Below are positions 60,161-64,000 of a stretch of DNA of 64,000 nucleotides, piece by piece (the stretch's first letter is position 1; each line of letters starts with the position of its first letter). The position numbers were made by a program, and so were the translations under genes. The stretch is taken from NCBI GenBank assembly GCA_002633025.1, contig NMRB01000674.1, positions 97,683 through 161,682 of the forward strand, read 5' to 3'. The DNA is from Notospermus geniculatus (taxonomy: Eukaryota; Nemertea; Pilidiophora; Heteronemertea; Lineidae). A model generated the notes under the pieces. That model had not been told where the DNA came from, ran no database searches, and was given only the letters and a program-made list of their open reading frames with translations.

Positions 60161-61692
60161 AAGGAATGCGCACCATTTGAAAAAGTTCAGCAGAATAAAT
60201 CAGCAAGTTCAGCAGGAAATCAGCACGAAATCAGCAGTTTACACCTACCCCACCTAGCGGAAGATCGTGGAACCAATCTAGTAACGTGGGAATCCCAGCC
60301 TCGATTTCGTCTTCATTTTCACGTAATTGGGGGAATACCCATCACGCGATTTATCAACAAATGCGGGAACATTTCTTCTTATTTGTACGTGATTTCCCGT
60401 GATTGCATTTTCCAATGGAGAACAGAATGTACAGTAGGCCTATGCAGTAACATCGAAGGATTATGATGCAGGGTTCTTGAAACTGCAGATATTGGAGGAA
60501 CACCGGCTAAAACAACACACCTCTCTCAATCATGCACTGCTGCCCCCTACATAAATGCACAGGCCTACCGGTACATGCATTGCAGGCCTACATACATCTA
60601 CATAGACACGGTACAGGCATGTACAGCACCTACTGGATGTCGCCTTTTGCTTCATTCATAGGCCTAAGGCCCTAATCATAACAGATGGTTCATGTAGGCC
60701 TATGTCCTACGACGATCCCCGTCGATAGGCCTGCCGCATCCTATTTCATAATCATTTCATCCCTCGTGATTTTATTTCACAGTCTCTACAGACACAGTTT
60801 AGTAATGAATAGTATTTTGGGTGCAAAACTTGTAGCTACCGAGTACCGGTACCGCCACCACTGGTAAGCTACGGTACGTAGGCAGCCTAGGGCCTAGGGG
60901 CGTAGGCAGCCTAGGGGCCTACTAATCATTACGCCCCAGGAGTAGTCATTGAAATGATAAAAAACTGATATCTTTTTGGTCAAACGAGATGAGCCAACTC
61001 GTAAAAAGATGAATAAAAAAGTTTATTAATTATTGTGTTTGATGTTAATATTGTTAGAAACCCGCGTAAACTTGCATTCTTTAATGACCCATATCCGGGT
61101 ATTGCACATCCTTATCAGTTTTCATCAACTTCTGGTTTAGTGTGTCAGGCCATCTGATACCAGACAGTAGGGTTCATGTAAGATTTTTAGGTTAGCTGAT
61201 TGATTTTGACATTGACTGCCTTGATTCTTCACTTCGCCTGATTAAATATCCAACATAGATCACAAAAAACGCCGTCTCCGAATTTCGCAAATTTTCGAAC
61301 CGGGGTCTTCCTCAGGCACTTTCCAGTAGAGATCCCAGAACATATTTGCCTGAATAAAGAGGCCATAATTATAATGCATATGTGGAAAGGTATCTCTGCT
61401 GAGGATGCTAGCTGGTCGGGCCTAATCATGGGCCCCAAGGCCAAAACAACCTGACTTTTGATGTCTAACTCAGGACATATTCGGTGCTTCAATCCTGACA
61501 GATTTGATTGATGTAACCATGGTATATTTTTCCGTGATTTCAGATACAGATGTATGGCAGATCATTCTTTGGATGCTAAGCAGAGGTTCCTTTAAGTGAC
61601 TGACTTTCTGAGTAGAAGGAATTTCATAACTGATCCAAGCATAACAACATTGTAAAACGCTTAGACTTGAGGGAAAATTGAAATTCGACAAA

Positions 61693-63362
61693 ATGTCGAT
61701 CCAGTATGCTGCTGACGATATTGAGCAAATGGAGCGTGACCGCGGGGAAGTTCCTCCACCTGTAATTAACCAGCCCATTGGAGAGAACTCTACAGGACCC
61801 TCCGTAATTACCGGTATACAATCGGATGAAACCCAGAGGTTACCTCGGATTCGTGGTTCAACCATGATAAGAAAAACTAGGGAGACTTTTCACAATAGGT
61901 GGCCATTTTCGATAGGAGTGGCAGAAATATTTTTTGGATTTTTAACACTAGCTTTAGGTGAGTGGGTTGGATCTTTTGGCAGTACAGTTTTGTCCACATT
62001 CTGCCACAACATCTACTATTTGTCACAAATAGTACATGTAGATGTTGTGGCAGCATGGTGTGCAGTTCTTTACATGTTTGCATCCCATAATTTCAGGCAG
62101 AGCCAAGGAATCCCAGAGATTATAGACTAGAATAGATGGGCACAGATTTCAATTTCAATCCAGCCATTCTTTCCTAGTTCCGCAATTTAGAGCTTTGGTT
62201 CTGGCACTTGCCATAGTCCAAAATGCTGAGACACTGTTCATCTTTTGCAGGAACTGTAGAAGCAATTGTTCTTCCATTAGCTCTTGATATGACAGGCCAC
62301 AAGGGGATCTCGTTGGACAAGTCAAATGCCTTTGGAGTTGGAATGTGGACAGGTGCAATGGTGAGTATGGATTTCTAAGTATTATACTGATGGTCAGCTC
62401 GGCTGCCTGTAATTGTAAACTGCAGATTGAGATTATTTTAGTACAAACAAATTTCACTTTCTTGCAGTTAATCATGACTGGGTCTCTGGCTGTTCGGGCA
62501 TCCAGAACAAAACGTGCGACAACGGTGTATCGCTTTTACCTCATCACGAGCTTATGTCTTCTTGTGTACGGCATAGCAATCGTTTTAATCATCATAGGAT
62601 ATAGTCGGGGATGGACACCAAATACAAAAGACTCAGTAAGTACAGTGGAATCATCATTGTCGTGGACTCCTCTCTTTCACAATATGGGTGGTGTAGTGGT
62701 TCGGGTCTCTGACTAGCAGGTCTCGGGTTCGTATCCCACTGTGGCATGCGATTTTGGGCAAATCTCTTTGCCTTACTGGCCTCTCTCCACTCAGGTGTAT
62801 AGGATACCGGTCGGAAATGCTCAGAGAGTAGCACTGAATGAGCAGCTCATCTGAGTTCTACTGAAAGGTTTCAGGATAGACGGGGGTTAAAGTCGGATGA
62901 CACCTCTACCGTTGTTGGTATCAGACTATAAACCCCAAATATAACTTCAACTTTTACTTGGGTTGGGTTGGACCAAGGGCGGTGGCAGTAAGAACGGACT
63001 AGACAAGGATGACCTCACAGGGGACAACTTGCTAATTTCGAGACCCATTTTCAGGCCTTGCCGTTTGACGGGCGCGATTTTGCATGCACCTCGCAAACGA
63101 TAGAAATTCTATTGTACGCGAGGTGCATGCAAAATCGCGCCCGTCAAACGGCAAGGCCTGCATTTTGTCACTCATTACTTCTCTTCTATTTCAGTTGGAA
63201 TCAGTATTATATAAAGTCCACACCATCATGTCTGTGACGGTATTCATTGGTTTGCTCCTGGCGCTGGTGGCGTTTATCAATTACTACGAAGATGTCTGGT
63301 TCGGCGAGCTTCAGCTCTGCCGGCGATGTGGGAAAATCTTCCTCCCTTGTATTTGTCCGAAG
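61693..63362 (+). CDS. MS4A/CD20-like four-helix membrane protein, copy 2 (exons 1-4; continues beyond the window)
   Basis: Exons 61693-61957, 62251-62360, 62468-62635 and 63195-63362 have exactly the lengths, phases and splice sites of copy 1 and encode the same 237 residues. Ten nucleotide differences are all synonymous: one each in exons 1, 2 and 3, seven in exon 4. The cysteine-rich exon 5 and the last exon are not in the window; in copy 1 they lie 5.2 and 6.4 kb further on. Without exon 5, reading on past exon 4 would end in a short unrelated tail. Either a young paralogue under purifying selection or the second allele of the same gene. Confidence 0.75.
62001..62053. repeat. Inverted 23-mer hairpin in intron 1, copy 2 only
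   Basis: CTGCCACAACATCTACTATT then TGT is the exact complement of ACAAATAGTAGATGTTGTGG then CAG as it stands in copy 1 (49,397-49,419). In copy 2 it precedes the direct version, which carries an extra ACATGT. This has the look of a template-switch event. Confidence 0.75.
62684..62850 (+). mobile_element. tRNA-derived SINE in intron 3 of copy 2
   Basis: GGGTGGTGTAGTGGTTCGGG (box A-like), CTCGGGTTCGTATCCCACTG (box B-like), then TCTTTGCCTTACTGGCCTC and CACTCAGGTGTATAGGATAC. The same insertion, damaged, is in copy 1 at 50,130. Confidence 0.75.
63052..63160. mobile_element. Near-perfect 109 bp hairpin with CATTTT target duplication, copy 2 only
   Basis: CAGGCCTTGCCGTTTGACGG, GCGCGATTTTGCATGCACCT, CGC and their exact complement give 43 base arms around GATAGAAATTCTATTGT. 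CATTTT flanks both sides. Copy 1 has one uninterrupted site (TATTTTG at about 50,567). Confidence 0.85.
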
Positions 63363-63482
63363 GTAAATATTGACCGATTTCATCAAACGAAGCTCAGGAT
63401 GACGATATTAACTGAACACAGGAGCAGAATATTAACTGAACACAGGAGCAGAATATGTCAAAGTAGTTTTAATTTGCCTCAT

Positions 63483-63728
63483 AGACGATTCTCGAATTCG
63501 CAGATCTGCGCACTTCCGCCGAAATCTCAACCAGAACCTCGGTCTGAAACCGGGTGACGTGACGCCATCCATGATTCAGCAATGGTCGAGTCTGACGCAA
63601 CGTCTTCGACGTCACTGTCGTGGGGTCGTCTGCGTTGTTACATCATTCAGTTTCAGACCGAGGTTGTGGTTGAGATTTCGGCGGAAGTGCGCAGATCTTT
63701 GTCATTTACATCAATTTGAGAACGGTCT
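63483..63728. mobile_element. 246 bp TIR element in copy 2 only
   Basis: AGACGATTCTCGAATT and AATTTGAGAACGGTCT are the ends. Inside, GATCTGCGCACTTCCGCCGA, AATCTCAACCAGAACCTCGG and their complements form a second, stronger arm pair. Copy 1 reads straight through (CCTCATAAGTATGG), which implies a 2-3 base AT or ATA target duplication. Confidence 0.8.
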
Positions 63729-63907
63729 ATAAGTATGGTTAAATAAAGTGCTACTCCACATGAGAGTTTTCTCGTGCAAGTTGACCTTTGCCACTGTCAA
63801 CGGAAAATTCATTATTTGTAGGGTTCCTTATAACTTAGGGCCTACACTGAGACAAATGGCACAAACGACTGCTCATAAAGTTCTCTATCACGTCTACACA
63901 AGGAAAT

Positions 63908-63978
63908 TTTCCTTATATCCATTGGATATCCAAAGATTTGGATATCCAATGGATATAGATTGGATATCCATTGGATAA
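63908..63978. repeat. Palindromic GGATATCC cluster
   Basis: ATCCATTGGATATCCAAAG and its complement occur repeatedly, a local hairpin just past the end of the duplicated segment. Confidence 0.6.
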
Positions 63979-64000
63979 AAAAAATTGGGTGACAGTTTGG

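Larger units (their letters stand above)
60251..63897 (+). repeat. Segmental duplication, copy 2
   Basis: Direct copy of 47,589-51,189. Private features are the 109 bp hairpin at 63,052-63,160, the element at 63,483-63,728, an inverted 23-mer at 62,001-62,023, a 24 bp doubling at 63,407-63,455, and a shorter intron 2. Similarity fades at CTCTATCACGTCTA. Confidence 0.93.

Overview
This is a draft-quality window of an animal nuclear genome, with four isolated N positions at 6191, 35144, 42799 and 60160. Small exons sit in kilobase introns with GT-AG junctions, and the intergenic DNA is crowded with short terminal-inverted-repeat (TIR) elements and tRNA-derived SINEs. The words TAGGCCTA, ACCGGT and TACATGTA are very common. 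Together with the gene content this suggests a marine invertebrate deuterostome, perhaps an echinoderm or hemichordate. That placement is an inference, not a demonstration.

Layout. Positions 1 to 22.6 kb hold no gene I can recognise. There are many palindromic elements, tandem repeats, an ACGT-dense block at 13.3-14.5 kb, and a few unassigned exon-like blocks (6475-6562, 8083-8194, 16756-16842).

Positions 22,629-46,385 (minus strand) carry a gene that I could assemble exon by exon, with matching splice phases, into 20 coding exons and about 1457 residues. It is a KIAA0319/KIAA0319L-type membrane protein: signal peptide, MANSC cysteine domain, a long Ser/Thr/Asn mucin-like segment encoded by a minisatellite, an EGF-like cysteine module, five PKD domains, a juxtamembrane region with a CSGHG cysteine motif, one transmembrane helix, and a conserved cytoplasmic tail.

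Positions 49,094-57,418 (plus) carry a six-exon gene for a 276-residue four-helix membrane protein resembling the CD20/MS4A family, with a cysteine-rich C-terminal tail. A second copy (61,693 to the window end) repeats its first four exons inside a directly repeated segment of about 3.6 kb (47,589-51,189 and 60,251-63,897). All ten coding differences between the copies are synonymous, and each copy carries private transposon insertions with empty sites in the other.

Between the copies, on the minus strand (59,006-59,726), lie the last three coding exons of a REC114-like meiotic double-strand-break protein. Its first exon was not found and would have to lie at or beyond the duplication breakpoint.

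The three genes share no evident pathway. The notable biology is the rapidly evolving mucin-like stalk of the KIAA0319-type protein, the young MS4A-like duplicate (or unmerged second haplotype), and the density of hairpin-forming mobile DNA. I found no RNA genes, CRISPR arrays or intact transposase genes.
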